A stretch of DNA of 49,060 nucleotides from Brachyspira sp. G79. Its GTDB lineage: Bacteria > Spirochaetota > Brachyspiria > Brachyspirales > Brachyspiraceae. This document shows, in pieces, positions 25,630 to 36,010 of the stretch (position 1 is its first letter; each line of letters opens with the position of its first letter). The notes beneath the pieces are model-generated. The model did not search any database. It saw only the letters and a list, made by a program, of their open reading frames with translations, and was not told the DNA's origin. The stretch spans positions 2,155,504 to 2,204,563 of the forward strand of contig NZ_JQIU01000008.1 in NCBI RefSeq assembly GCF_002379365.1, in the 5' to 3' direction. The translations under genes were made by a program, and so were the position numbers.

Positions 25630-27093
25630 TTAACCTCCATACTTTTTACCCCGTTTTCTGAAATTAAGAATAATCGGAGTTCCTCTGAAATCAAACATTT
25701 CTCTAAATCTATTTTCTAAATATCTTTTATAATGCGAATTTAATTTATGCGGATGATTGCAAAATACAGCGAATGCTGGCGGATTTACTCCAGTCTGAGT
25801 AACATAAAAAATCTTAAAAGGATTTCCTCCTGCAGATATAGTATACTCTCTAGTAGCTCTAACCATAGTCTCTGTAAGAGCATGAGTTTCAAATCTCTGC
25901 ATTCTAGTTTTTGCCACACGCACAGCAAGCGATAAAAGTTTTTCAGCATCATTTTTTCTAGCAGCACAAACCCTAGCATAAAAAGCATAATTAAGTATAG
26001 GAAAAGCACTTTTCATATATGCCTCATAATCATTCCAAGTAGTGCCTTTCTCTCTTATATCCCATTTGTTTGCAGCTATAACAATGCCCTTCTTTCTATC
26101 TATTATCAAATTTGCGATTGTTTTATCTTGGTCGGTTAAACCTTCAAATACATCAAGCATTAGTATGCATACATCTGAAGATTCTATTGCTTTTATTGCT
26201 CTATTTACGCTGTAATATTCAACATCTGTATTAACATTTTTCTTTTTTCTTATACCAGCAGTGTCAACAAGACAAATATTATCACCTTTAAAATTAAAAG
26301 TTTCATCTATAGCATCACGAGTTGTACCTGCAATGTCTGAAACTATACTTCTATCTTTACCTATCAATGTATTTAATAAAGTAGACTTACCAGCATTAGG
26401 CTTACCTACTATCGCTATATTTATAATTTTATTTTCATCTTCTTTTATTTCTTCTATTATGGTTTCTTCATAATCGCCACTATCTTCATCTAATAATTCA
26501 TCATATTCAATATCTATATTTTCTGAATTGTATAAACTTTTATTACTCTCTTTTATCTGATTTATCTGCTCTTCTCTTTCAGCCTCCAAATCAACACCTA
26601 TTCTCTCAAGTACTTCAAGTATTTTCTCTCTCAAATCATCAATGCCATTATTATGCTCGGCACTTATAGGAACAACATCATTTATACCTAAAGAATAAAA
26701 TTCATTAATCAAATTGTTATGAGAATCGGCATCTACTTTATTAATTACAAGTATTATAGGCTTTCCAGATTTTCTTATGATATTAATAAAGTGTCTATCA
26801 TCAGGGTGACTTTGATGAGCATCTACCAAAAAGAGTAATATATCCGCATCCTCTGCAGCGGTCTTTAATGCCTTTTCTCTTACCTTCTCATTTAAAGTAT
26901 CATCGCTTATATCGAGAAGTCCTCCAGTATCAAATACATTAAAAGCTATATCATCAATATATGCTAAAGACATACTTATATCTCTGGTAACTCCAGCAGT
27001 AGGATCAACTATAGATTTTCTTCTTCCAGCAAATCTGTTAAACAGTGTGGACTTACCAACATTAGGTCTTCCAAGTATAGCGATATTTTTCAT
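25630..27093 (-). CDS. der: Ribosome-associated GTPase Der (EngA)
   Basis: 487 residues with two tandem GTPase domains and a C-terminal KH-like domain, needed for 50S ribosome assembly. Domain 1 has GRPNVGKS at residues 7-14, DTGG and NKVD. Domain 2 has GKPNAGKS near 230, DTAG and NKWD. The linker (about 170-225) is acidic. The C-terminus (YYVTQTGVNPPAFAVFCNHP, RGTPI) is typical. The gene is complete, starts from ATG with an AAAGG site, and is followed by plsY in an overlapping arrangement. Confidence 0.95.
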   Translation of the reverse strand: MKNIAILGRPNVGKSTLFNRFAGRRKSIVDPTAGVTRDISMSLAYIDDIAFNVFDTGGLLDISDDTLNEKVREKALKTAAEDADILLFLVDAHQSHPDDRHFINIIRKSGKPIILVINKVDADSHNNLINEFYSLGINDVVPISAEHNNGIDDLREKILEVLERIGVDLEAEREEQINQIKESNKSLYNSENIDIEYDELLDEDSGDYEETIIEEIKEDENKIINIAIVGKPNAGKSTLLNTLIGKDRSIVSDIAGTTRDAIDETFNFKGDNICLVDTAGIRKKKNVNTDVEYYSVNRAIKAIESSDVCILMLDVFEGLTDQDKTIANLIIDRKKGIVIAANKWDIREKGTTWNDYEAYMKSAFPILNYAFYARVCAARKNDAEKLLSLAVRVAKTRMQRFETHALTETMVRATREYTISAGGNPFKIFYVTQTGVNPPAFAVFCNHPHKLNSHYKRYLENRFREMFDFRGTPIILNFRKRGKKYGG

Positions 27094-27198
27094 TTATAAA
27101 AACCTTTATATAATCAAATGTAAATAAAATAATATCATAGTTTTGAATATATTGCTATTATATTTTTATTATTATATTTAAATGAATAAGATACATTA

Positions 27199-27323
27199 TT
27201 ACATCAGTATTTTTACAACTTTAACGAAGTTTTTATTAAATTCATCTTCTATTATAACTTCTATTTTAGCAAATGCTAAAGTATATATTATAAATAATAA
27301 AATAATTAATATAATTTTTTCAT
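27199..27323 (-). CDS. Very small exported peptide, frameshifted signal (about 41 aa)
   Basis: AAGGA lies before ATG at 27323. Read with one extra A in the A6 run right after ATG (plus strand 27315-27320), the frame gives MKKIILIILLFIIYTLAFA. This is a textbook signal peptide, followed by about 22 residues (KIEVIIEDEFNKNFVKVVKILM) and a stop. As written, the frame stops after six codons. The same kind of A-run defect affects other genes here. The mature peptide is tiny and its role unknown. It could also be a degraded gene start. Confidence 0.4.
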
Positions 27324-27404
27324 AAAATATTCCTTTATCAATATTTTTTAATTAAAATTTTAAGTGTAAAATATTATATAACTAAATTAATATCATAATA
27401 CATA

Positions 27405-27640
27405 ATTTTTTACAAACTTAAAATTTTTAGTATATACCTAAACAAATATAGTTTGTCAAAAATAAAATCACATTTTGTTTTTAATATCTTGGGCTTTGCC
27501 GCACTCTGCGTACCGTAGGCAAGGTACTGCCCAAATTTTACATATTACCATACGTTTAATATATATATATATATATTTAAAATATAGAGTTTTAGAAATT
27601 GCATTTTTACAACTTTTTGTAGACAAAAAGTTGATAATTT
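27405..27640. repeat. Cluster of mosaic repeat modules
   Basis: Includes TTTACAAACTTAAAATTTTTAGTATATA (promoter-like, 16-base spacer), CCTAAACAAATATAGTTTGTCAAAAATAAAA (shared with 30945 and 38016), GGGCTTTGCCGCACTCTGCGTACC and CAACTTTTTGTAGACAAAAAGTTG. A 76-codon minus-strand frame across it is almost certainly non-coding. Confidence 0.6.
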
Positions 27641-27658
27641 CTATATAAAGTGCATCAG

Positions 27659-27687
27659 TTGACAAACTTAAAAATTTGCAATATATA
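27659..27687 (+). promoter_or_regulatory. Promoter of the HAD gene from a repeat module
   Basis: TTGACA (27659-27664), 17-base spacer, TATATA (27682-27687), 44 bases before the HAD start. The same 29-base module occurs at 22402 and 38259. Confidence 0.6.
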
Positions 27688-27730
27688 TGATTAATCAATA
27701 AATTAAAAAATTAGGGGTATATAATAAAGT

Positions 27731-28418
27731 ATGAATAAATTAGATTTAGTAATATTCGATATGGACGGGCTTTTACTTGATACTGAAACTATAAGTTTGG
27801 CTGCTTGGAAAAAATCTTTTAAAAATTATAATATTAATATTGACACAGAAAAACTTTTTTTTACAAAGATATTAGGCTCAAATGAAACTTCTATAAAAAA
27901 TACAATGATGGAATTATCAAAAATCGATGAAGAAACATTTTATGATATTATAGATAATCAAATAGAAGAGGCTTTTAATATAGTAATGGAAGATGGTATA
28001 AGTATAAAAAAAGGTGCTGTTGAACTTATTAATTTTTTAAATGATAAAAAATAAAAAAGCTATAGCAAGTTCAAGTATAAGAAAGAAAGTTGATTTATAT
28101 TTAGACAAAACTAATTTAAAAAAAGAATTTGATTATATATTATGCGGAGATGAAGCTTCTCACCCAAAGCCTTATCCAGACTTGTATAATAATGTATGCA
28201 GCTATTTTAATTTTGATAAAAATAATGTGATAATCTTAGAAGATTCTAAAAATGGTTTATTATCTGCTAAAAATGCTGATATAGAAAAAAGATTATATAT
28301 ACCAGATTTGCTTTTATTATCAGAAGAAGATGAAAAGGAATTATCATATAAAAAATTTAATGATTTAATAGAAGTAAGAGATTATATAAAAAATAATTTT
28401 TTTAATAAAAATAAGTAA
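27731..28418 (+). CDS. HAD-family phosphatase (beta-phosphoglucomutase-like), frameshifted
   Basis: Two overlapping frames make one HAD subfamily IA protein of about 229 residues. Part 1 has motif I, IFDMDGLLLDTE, and a helical cap. Part 2 has the SSS of motif II, HPKPYPDLY for motif III and VIILEDSKNGLLSAKNA for motif IV. The break is at an A6 run (28046-28051). With seven As the join reads LNDKKIKKAIASSS, as in intact relatives. The enzyme dephosphorylates or isomerises a small phosphosugar or similar metabolite; the substrate is not predictable. Likely one working gene with a base undercall, or less likely a recent mutation. Confidence 0.78.
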
Positions 28419-28487
28419 TTATTATGCTGGAAATTAATTGATTTTTATAGTAATATTTATCATTATTATGCATTAGGAATATTACCT

Positions 28488-29369
28488 ATGGAAAAAAATA
28501 TTTCAAAAGAAACATTAAAACTCTTACTTGAAATGCAGCAAAATGAAGTTACAGAGCATGCAGTATATTTAAATTTAGCAAAGTTTGTAAAAAAAGAAGA
28601 CGATAAAAAAGTGCTTATTAGAATAGCAAAAGAAGAATATGCACATGCAAAGATATTAGAGAAATACACAAATAAAAAATTAAAGCCTAATAAGTTTAAA
28701 GTATTAAAATTCTTTGTATTAAGTTTTATATTCGGATATACTTTCGTTATAAAGATTATGGAAGGCGGAGAAAAAGATGCTGAGTATATATATTCAAAAA
28801 TAGTAGAAGAAGTTCCTGATGCCAAAAAAATAGCCTTTGAAGAAGATGAGCATGAAAAAAACCTGATTGACATTTTAGATGAAGAAAGACTTAAATATGT
28901 AGGCTCTATGGTTTTGGGATTAAGCGATGCATTAGTAGAGATAAGCGGCACATTAGCAGGTCTTAGTTTTGCATTGCAAAATAACAGACTTGTAGCTTTA
29001 TCTGGAATTATTACTGGAATATCAGCTACACTTTCTATGGCGTCATCAGAGTATTTATCTGCCAAAGCCGACGGAGATAAAAATGCTTTTAAGTCTTCAT
29101 CATACACTGGAATAATGTATTTGATAACTGTTACTCTTCTTATATTGCCTTATCTTATATACCCTAATAATCATTATTTGTACGCATTAATTACTATGCT
29201 TTGTATAGTGGTGTTTATAATATTTTTCTTTACGTACTATATATCAGTTGCTAAAAGTCTGCCTTTTAAGAAAAGATTTTTAGAGATGGCTGGAATTAGT
29301 TTAACTGTTGCTGGCATAAGTTTTTTGGTAGGACTTTTAGTTAAGCAGTTTTTGGGAATTGATATTTAA
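28488..29369 (+). CDS. Rubrerythrin-like ferritin domain fused to VIT1 iron transporter domain
   Basis: 293 residues. Residues 1-130 form a ferritin-like four-helix domain with carboxylate/His pairs: QQNEVTEHAVY, KEEYAHA and FEEDEHEKNL. The rest is a CCC1/VIT1 membrane domain: MVLGLSDALVEISGTLAGLSFAL, IITGISATLSMASSEYLSAKA and three more helices. Proteins of this kind (MbfA-like) sense or bind iron in the cytosolic domain and move Fe2+ or Mn2+ across the membrane. The stop overlaps the convergent gene by 4 bases. A rubrerythrin lies 5 kb away, fitting an oxidative and iron stress theme. Confidence 0.85.
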   Translation: MEKNISKETLKLLLEMQQNEVTEHAVYLNLAKFVKKEDDKKVLIRIAKEEYAHAKILEKYTNKKLKPNKFKVLKFFVLSFIFGYTFVIKIMEGGEKDAEYIYSKIVEEVPDAKKIAFEEDEHEKNLIDILDEERLKYVGSMVLGLSDALVEISGTLAGLSFALQNNRLVALSGIITGISATLSMASSEYLSAKADGDKNAFKSSSYTGIMYLITVTLLILPYLIYPNNHYLYALITMLCIVVFIIFFFTYYISVAKSLPFKKRFLEMAGISLTVAGISFLVGLLVKQFLGIDI

Positions 29370-29788
29370 TTATTTACTATATTTTCTAATTCATCTATTA
29401 TCATACTAATAGTATCATTATATTCTTTAAACCAGCCGCTGTTTGTAAGAGTAGACCAAATGCTGAATTTTAAATCTTTGGTATTGCCTGTGGTATTGTC
29501 TAATAATTTCGTATTTGAAAAGTTTACTATAAATTTGTCATATTCCAAATGAAAACTTATATCAAAACATAAGGAGTTATTATCTATTATATTGTTTGAT
29601 ACAAAAAACAAATATACAAGCCCATTATCGTAACTGCTGAATTTATTGTTTTGTGCCTCTTGTTGTACCCATTTAAGTATCTCTTTTCTTAAATCACTTC
29701 CTTTTAACTTTGTTGACACGAATATCTTTTGTTCTGATAAAAGAACTGTATTGATTATCAAAAAAAATACTAGTATAAATTTTTTCAT
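29366..29788 (-). CDS. Small exported protein
   Basis: 140 residues with a cleavable signal (MKKFILVFFLIINTVLLSEQ). The mature 120-residue part has no motif I know (YLFFVSNNIIDNNSLCFDI, FSIWSTLTNSGWFKEYNDT). Its ATGA start overlaps the stop of the upstream gene by 4 bases, so the two are coupled and probably act together. Its end overlaps the end of the convergent VIT1 gene. Confidence 0.65.
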   Translation of the reverse strand: MKKFILVFFLIINTVLLSEQKIFVSTKLKGSDLRKEILKWVQQEAQNNKFSSYDNGLVYLFFVSNNIIDNNSLCFDISFHLEYDKFIVNFSNTKLLDNTTGNTKDLKFSIWSTLTNSGWFKEYNDTISMIIDELENIVNN

Positions 29789-30327
29789 ATCTCTCTTATT
29801 GTAGATAATATATTATTAATATCTTTAATTTTCTTGCTGTGATTATTTTTTATATTATTATTAATTAAAGCAACCATTACCTGATGATAGTAATTTTCTG
29901 TCTCTAAAGTATAAAGCAGATAATGCACCAAAACATTTTCATAATATGAGTCAAACTCTGTAATATATAATTCTTTATCATTTGCTTTTACACTTTTATT
30001 TGATATAATATTTTCGCCTTTTACACTATTTAAAATATTTTCATTATACTCTTCTAAAGTAATATTATTTAACTCTTCTTTGTTTTTAGAAAACATTATA
30101 AAGCATATTCCATTTTTAGTATTTATTGCTTCTAAATTGGAGTTTTCATTAAGCTCATTTTTTACTTTACTTAATCTCCATTCATTAGAAAAAGCTATAT
30201 CAAATTTTCCGTCATAGCTTTTTATATGAAATAATCCTTTATTATTTTTTCTTTTAAATATCATTACTGCTGCTGAGGCTGTAATTATAGTAGTAGTTAA
30301 AATAATTAAAGGAAGTTTTTTGTTCAT
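29785..30327 (-). CDS. Membrane-anchored protein of unknown function
   Basis: About 180 residues. Start 30327 is chosen because a GGGGGC site lies about 9 bases before it; an earlier ATG at 30342 is less suitable. One N-terminal anchor (residues 5-24) precedes a soluble domain with FDIAFSNEWRLSKVK, GICFIMFSKNKEEL and YHQVMVALI. This layout, 'F.I.fp..W', resembles small PsbP/DUF1795-like stress or surface domains, a weak hint. It is coupled to the next gene by a 4-base overlap. Confidence 0.6.
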   Translation of the reverse strand: MNKKLPLIILTTTIITASAAVMIFKRKNNKGLFHIKSYDGKFDIAFSNEWRLSKVKNELNENSNLEAINTKNGICFIMFSKNKEELNNITLEEYNENILNSVKGENIISNKSVKANDKELYITEFDSYYENVLVHYLLYTLETENYYHQVMVALINNNIKNNHSKKIKDINNILSTIREI

Positions 30328-30471
30328 AGAAATAGCCCCCAAAGTTTTCTTTCATACTAATAGGCTATAATATTTTAGGTAAAAAATCAAGAAAAATCAT
30401 AAAAAATTATAGTATATTGATATTTTTTAATATAAAATAATTAATAAATTTTATTTAAGGATTTTTTATTT

Positions 30472-30899
30472 ATGTATATTTTATTTGCATTGCTTTCTTC
30501 AATATTTGCAGCACTAACAGCCATATTAATAAAAAATAGGGCTTTTTAATATTAACTCTAATTTGGCAACTGCAATAAGAACTATTATAATATTAATAAT
30601 GTCTTGGATTATAGTTTTTTTATACAAATAAAAACAGCTCTGTAATTGAAACTATAAAAAATATAAACAGTAAAACATTAATATTTATAATACTTTCAGG
30701 TATAGCAACTGGGCTTTCTTGGATATTTTATTTTAAGGCTTTGCAGATTGGCAATGTAAATAAAGTAGCTGTAATAGATAAACTCTCTATAGTATTTACA
30801 ATTATACTATCTTCAATATTTTTAAAAGAGGCTTTAACATTAAAGATTATAATAGGTGCTTTTTTTATACTTGCAGGTACTTTGATAATAACTTTATAA
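30472..30899 (+). pseudogene. EamA-family small transporter with two frameshifts
   Basis: Reading across two homopolymer changes gives one protein of about 140 residues with four helices: MYILFALLSSIFAALTAIL, NLATAIRTIIILIMSWIIVF, IATGLSWIFYFKALQIGN, and VIDKLSIVFTIILSSIFLKE, ending IIGAFFILAGTLIITL. This is the usual one-domain EamA/DMT pattern. Changes are A6 where A5 is expected (30531-30536) and T7 where T6 is expected (30615-30621). Both are additions, unlike other breaks in the window, so this may be a true pseudogene. A Shine-Dalgarno AAGG is present about 11 bases upstream of ATG. Confidence 0.7.
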
Positions 30900-30944
30900 A
30901 AAATATTAACTATACATTTATTTTATAGATGATATGATTTTGAT

Positions 30945-31055
30945 ATGTAACTAAACAGATACAATTTGTCAAAAATAAAATTATATTTTTTTAATATATA
31001 GGGCAGTCGTATCAACCAATCTCCTTTTGTGCAGCATATGCGGCAAAAGAATTTA
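30945..31055. repeat. Mosaic repeat fragment
   Basis: AACTAAACAGATACAATTTGTCAAAAATAAAAT matches the 27438 module. It is followed by GGGCAGTCGTATCAACCAATCTCC and TTTGTGC-GCATATGCGGCAAAAG, related to other copies. No gene lies between 30900 and 31152. Confidence 0.5.
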
Positions 31056-31152
31056 ATAATATATTTACAAAAATATATAAATTGATAAAATAAAATTATT
31101 TTACTACAGTATTAATTTGTCAATACTTTAATTATCATTTTTTATATTTATT

Positions 31153-34100
31153 TTATTCTTCTTTTTGATATAAATGTTTGCAATAAGGAGCATTATAGCA
31201 GCTATCGCAATTATTCATACTTGGATTATATTTAAGTTTTCCATTTAAAATATCTTCAAATATTTCATCAAAATAATTATTCAAATTATATTCGCTTTCT
31301 ATATATCCGCATACTGAAAGCAAAAATCTCTGTCATTATACACTTCATTTATTTCAGTATTCCCATCTATAACATCCTTTTCTCTGTATATAGTAAATAC
31401 TACTTCAGAGTGTTCTATTTTTTCCGCTACATTATTTTTTATGTATTCGCTTAAAATTAATTTCAAATAAAGTATAGGCTGAAGATATGTAAGTATTGTC
31501 TCTTTTATAATTTCTATATTTGTTTTTTCTTTTTTATCTTTATCTTTTTTTCTGTTCTAGGACTTCCTTTATAATCCACTATTCTAACACCATTTATATT
31601 TTTATATTTATCATCTTTATAGCTGAAATCTATTCTGTCTATTACACCTCTTATCTTTAATGTGAAATCTCCTTTTTTATATATTATATATTCTCTTTCA
31701 TCGAAGCCTATACGTCTTTCAAAATCAAAAGGTATATAATGATAACCCTCGTTCATATCTTTAACTTTATTTGTTATTATCTCTTTTTTTATGAAGGCAT
31801 GCATAACATTTAATGCTTCTTTTTTTATAATATTTTGATCTAACTGATACTCAATAAAATATCTCTCTTCCAAATCTTTTTTTGAATATGTTTCTATCAT
31901 ATCATTAATATGAGCTTCCACTACTTCATCAGCTATACTGCAGTAGGTATTAAACTCTTCTTCTTTAAGCGAGCAGTCAAAAATAGGTGATTTATCTTGT
32001 ACATCTTTATAAAACTTCTGAAAAAATTTATGATAAGTAATACCTTTATCAGCACGATTAATACCCTGAACTTTTGCCTCAACAGAATCTTTCTGATATA
32101 AACTTGAATAAAAAAACTTAGCAGAGCATTCCATTATAGACTGAAGAGTTGTAACTGAAACTGGACTTTTAAAAATATTATAGAAAAATGTTTTTATCTC
32201 TTCGCTTTTATCATCAAAATTATTATATCCGTTTTTATTTCTCTTATGATATACTTTATTCATGATATTTTTTACATCATCTATATAATATGCTGCCTCA
32301 TGATTAAAAAATAAACTCATTAAATTTTCTTTATTAGTATGAATATTATTTTCTTTTTGTATATATTCTTTTCTGTATATAAGTCCGTTTTCTTTTAAAT
32401 TATCAAACTTAAAATCATTATGATAAATTTCATTATATAAATCTTCCAAATAATAAAAAGGAACTTCTAAATTACCGTTATCATCTTTTAATCTGAAAGA
32501 AAAATAAACCTGACTTTCTTCATAACAGTATGATAATATATTCAAAAATAAAGCATAAGAAATATCCGATAAATAATGATGAGTATTAAATGCATGTTTT
32601 TTTAAATCTTTATTAATACTCTCTCTTAATTTCTCGCCTATAAAAAATACATTAGGTCTTCTGTTTATAAAGTCATTATTCATACCCAATATAAATAAAT
32701 GTTTAAATCTAAGTCCTCTAGCATCATATAAATTACTAACTGTAAGAGAAATTTCTTTATCATCATTGTCCATAAGAGATTTATCTCTTAATAATACATT
32801 CAAAGCAGTTTGAAAATCGAAATGACTTATGCTCTCTTTTTCTATTGTTTCTATCTCTTCAGTATATGATATAGTAAGCACCAAATCAATAAATAGGGCC
32901 AATGCCTTATTATCTCTATTATAATATTCTCTTTCATATTCATCATCATAAGATACAGAACCAATTTTTAGAAATTTTAAAATATTTATGTAAGCAAGTC
33001 CTATCTCTTTATAAGTTTTCTTTGATACCAATATATTAAGCAAATCAATAAACTCTATTATAGTTTTTGAAGTGTTATTATTATTGAACTTTCTTGCTAT
33101 TTTATCCTTAAAGTCATTAAAAGACATTTTTGAATATATTTCTACCGAATTATATTTATCATACCTATCATAAGAGTAAATCAAATCTCTTATATTATAA
33201 GGATTTAATCCCTCAAGATTTTTTATATATGAAGAAGAGAGAACCTTTATTAAAGCATCTATATTAAGCTCTCCATTATATTTATCAAGTATAGAAAATA
33301 TAGAAGTAAGCACTGGTATTATAGGTACTTTCCACACAAAATTAGCCCTTCTTTCATTAAACTTAATAGAACATTCTTTTAATCTTCTTGAAACTACATC
33401 ACTGTATTTTTGAATATCCGAAAATATTATTCCTATATCATATAATGGAGTACCATTTTTTATTAATTTTATAATCTCATCTACTACCGTATCAACTTCC
33501 TGCTTTACTCCGAAACCAGATATGAATTTTATTTTTTCTTTATATTTACTTAAATTAGTTTTATCTATAAGAGATTTTGAAAAATCTGAATTGGCACTAA
33601 TATCAAAATTATCAATACCCTGATAAAATGATCTATAATCATAAAAATATTTCTTCATGTCATAAGGCAGTTCTACTTTAATATTTATATTATAATATTT
33701 TTTAAGGCTTTCTAAAAATATTAAATGCAATGGCGGTATCTTTTCAAAACCATAAATGATTATACTGTTATACTCATTCAAATAATCAAGCTCTCTGTTT
33801 TTTATAGCCTCTATAAAAAGCTCAAATATATCAAACTCATCTAAGAGGTCATTTTGTTTGTTATATTCTTTATAATACCTTATAATTGTATTTATCTCTT
33901 TAAGCTCTTTATAATTATTCAAATCAAAACCATAAAATTTAGCCAAAGTGATTTCTTCTATAAGTTTATAGAATGTGTATGCAAGTTCATAGGTAATATT
34001 CTGTTTCGCTATTACAGAATTTTTATTATTATATTTGTATTCATTTAATATGTTATGAATATTAATTATTGCTATTGATTCATCTATATATTGTTTTTGA

Positions 34101-34258
34101 TTATCTATTCTGTAATTTATAAAAAAATTTTCTTTATTGTCTTTATAATATTTATGCAGTATCTGATAATTACTGATATCCATTGTATAATTTTTGAATT
34201 TATCTTTAAGATAATTATTTTTTGCTTTATAATTTGGAAATAAAATTAGTTCTGGCAT
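31153..34258 (-). CDS. AddB-like PD-(D/E)XK nuclease, C-terminus split by two frameshifts
   Basis: About 1030 residues. Residues 1-700 resemble the inactive helicase-like part of AddB/RecB-family nucleases (GFGVKQEVDTVVDEI, GIIFSDIQKYSDVVSRRL, DARGLRFKHLFILGMN). The nuclease domain follows: TTLQSIMECSAKFFYSSLY, then GVIDRID and VDYKGS (D and D-x-K). Frames must be joined at an A7 run (31545-31551) and a T5 run (31322-31326) to reach the C-terminal CDSCYNAPYC. Together with the Cys in IMECSAK this gives the four cysteines of an Fe-S cluster. Start 34258 (ATG) is preferred to GTG at 34270. The helicase partner AddA is not in the window. Its role would be double-strand break end resection. Confidence 0.78.
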
Positions 34259-34506
34259 AATAAAAATCACTTTTTTATTTTATTATACTGAAAATTTTTA
34301 AATTTGTTAATTTTTTATTTCTATTTTTTAACACAACACATTATACATAACGCTGCTTCCTTAAAACGCATAATAACATACACAATACAAAAGCATTTCA
34401 AAATTATTCTAATCAAACAAATAACTAAAAAATGTGTTTAGGTATACTTAATAATTTTCAGTATGCACTTCATATATTAGGCTTAAAATATTTTATATAA
34501 AATGAA

Positions 34507-35001
34507 TTATTGTTTTTTAGCTTTACGGTTCTTACATACAGGGCATATATCTGGGTTTTCATTTGCCAAATCAATATATCCGCATATATCACACTGCCAA
34601 TTTTCTATATCAAATGTTTTATCTTCTAAGAAACTTTGAAACTGTTTTTTATGTCCGTCTTCTATTCTTGCTACATTCATAAAGGCCATAGCCAAATCAT
34701 CAAAGCCCTCTTCCTGAGCTGTTTTAGCATACGATAAATACATGTCTATAGATTCATAATTTTCATTTGTAATAGATTCTTTTAAATTATCTTCAGTAGA
34801 AAATATACCATGAAAGTTTTCAAACCATATCTTTGCATGTTCCTGTTCATTCCTAGCAGCTCTTTCATACATTAAAGCTACATCTTCTCTTCCTTCTTCT
34901 CTTGCCTTTTCAGCATAAAACATATATCTGCATCTAGCCATAGCCTCTCCTATAAATGCATTTCTCAAATTAACTTCTGTTTTAGATCCTTTTAATTTCA
35001 T
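34507..35001 (-). CDS. rbr: Rubrerythrin
   Basis: 164 residues. The N-terminal diiron four-helix domain has GEAMARCRYMFYAEKAREEG, NEQEHAKIW, AKTAQEEGFDDLA and ARIEDGHKKQF (E-x-x-H pairs). The C-terminal rubredoxin domain has CDICGY and CPVC. It is a peroxide reductase of anaerobes, using electrons from NADH through a rubredoxin or reductase. The length is slightly short of the usual 180-190. A GGAG site precedes ATG. The 235-base spacer upstream holds no gene. Confidence 0.93.
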   Translation of the reverse strand: MKLKGSKTEVNLRNAFIGEAMARCRYMFYAEKAREEGREDVALMYERAARNEQEHAKIWFENFHGIFSTEDNLKESITNENYESIDMYLSYAKTAQEEGFDDLAMAFMNVARIEDGHKKQFQSFLEDKTFDIENWQCDICGYIDLANENPDICPVCKNRKAKKQ

Positions 35002-35124
35002 ATGAGTCTCCGTTATCGATAATTTTTGCTAATAAATATTATATACTAATTACAATAAAAAATATATACCTATAATTTGAATTTATATTAAATATAACAA
35101 AATAATATAAATAAGGACAATAAA

Positions 35125-35163
35125 AAAACAAGGGCTATAAAACAATTTAAGCCCTTGTTTTTA
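35125..35163 (-). terminator. Terminator after ribH
   Basis: AAAACAAGGGCT (35125-35136) pairs perfectly with AGCCCTTGTTTT (35150-35161). A runs on both sides read as T runs for the minus strand. Confidence 0.8.
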
Positions 35164-35190
35164 TGGTATAGTATTATTACTAAGATTATA

Positions 35191-35661
35191 TTATTTTTCT
35201 ATTTCTCTAATTAGGTTTACCATCTCAATAGCACCCATAGCAGAATCAAAACCTTTGTTTCCAGCTTTAGTTCCAGCTCTTTCAATAGCCTGCTCAATGT
35301 TTTCAGTAGTTAAAACACCGAACATTACAGGTACATCGGAATTAAGCGAAACATTAGCAATACCTTTAGATACTTCAGCACAAACATAATCATAATGAGT
35401 AGTAGAGCCTCTTATAACAGCACCAAGACATATAACAGCATCATATTTTTTGGATTTAGCCATTTTAGAAGCTATTAGAGGTATCTCAAAAGCACCAGGC
35501 ACCCAAGCTACAGAAATATCATCGTCTTTGATATTATGACGAGATAAAGCATCTAAAGCACCGCCCAAAAGTTTAGAAACAATAAATTCATTGAATCTGG
35601 CACATACTATACCAATTTTAATTGGTTTTTCACTAACGAGTTTTCCTTCAAAAGTTTTCAT
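35191..35661 (-). CDS. ribH: 6,7-dimethyl-8-ribityllumazine synthase RibH
   Basis: 156 residues, a complete lumazine synthase, which joins 5-amino-6-ribitylaminouracil with dihydroxybutanone phosphate. Motifs are [38 protein letters not shown] and [16 protein letters not shown]. An AAGGAT site precedes ATG. It is the last riboflavin gene but lies 4 kb downstream of ribBA. The spacer contains mosaic repeats, two secreted paralogues and an Rpn gene. No FMN riboswitch is visible directly upstream, so its control may differ from the rest of the pathway. Confidence 0.95.
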   Translation of the reverse strand: MKTFEGKLVSEKPIKIGIVCARFNEFIVSKLLGGALDALSRHNIKDDDISVAWVPGAFEIPLIASKMAKSKKYDAVICLGAVIRGSTTHYDYVCAEVSKGIANVSLNSDVPVMFGVLTTENIEQAIERAGTKAGNKGFDSAMGAIEMVNLIREIEK

Positions 35662-35699
35662 CTTAACTATCCTTTATTATTGTTATTATTAGGTCCTAA

Positions 35700-35960
35700 T
35701 ATTTTTATTGGGGTTTCACCCCAAACCCCAGTTCTTTTGGTGACCCAAAGAACCAAAAGGACTGCAGTTTTTATATTTGACTTTTTTTCATAAAACTTAA
35801 TAATTTTCTTACACTGTCTTCTTGTCGTTTCAAAATATTTATAAGTCCTACGCTATTATAAGCTAGCAACTAAAGCACAGACTATTATGCAAAGGTACCT
35901 TACTGCATATTTTATGAGATAGACTTCGTCAACTCGTTTGTTATTATTATGCTTGGCAGT
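35700..35960. repeat. Mosaic repeat copies upstream of ribH
   Basis: 35704-35766 matches the copy at 16186 almost exactly (GGGGTTTCACCCC, AACCCCAGTTCTTTTGGTGAC, CCAAAGAACCAAAAGG, ACTGCAG). Here both hairpin arms carry matching changes (GTTCTTTT/AAAGAAC), which look compensatory. 35850-35960 carries GCTAGCAACTAAAG, AAGGTACCTTACTGC and ACTTCGTCAACTCG modules shared with 36930 and 39400. The 349-base spacer has no gene. Confidence 0.65.
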
Positions 35961-36010
35961 AGTCTAGCTTTTTTAATTTATTATATGAGAAAACTTGTTC
36001 TTTAATAAAC

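Noticed and set aside
27468-27698. 76-codon frame on the minus strand
   Set aside because: Lies across mosaic repeat modules, has no ribosome site, and its composition follows the repeats.
28041-28418. Second HAD frame as an independent gene
   Set aside because: It lacks motif I and begins inside motif-linking sequence; one base in an A run joins it to the upstream frame.
28466-29107. 213-codon frame antisense to the VIT1 fusion gene
   Set aside because: A shadow frame of a well-supported gene; Ser/Phe-rich composition typical of antisense to a Lys/Ile-rich gene.
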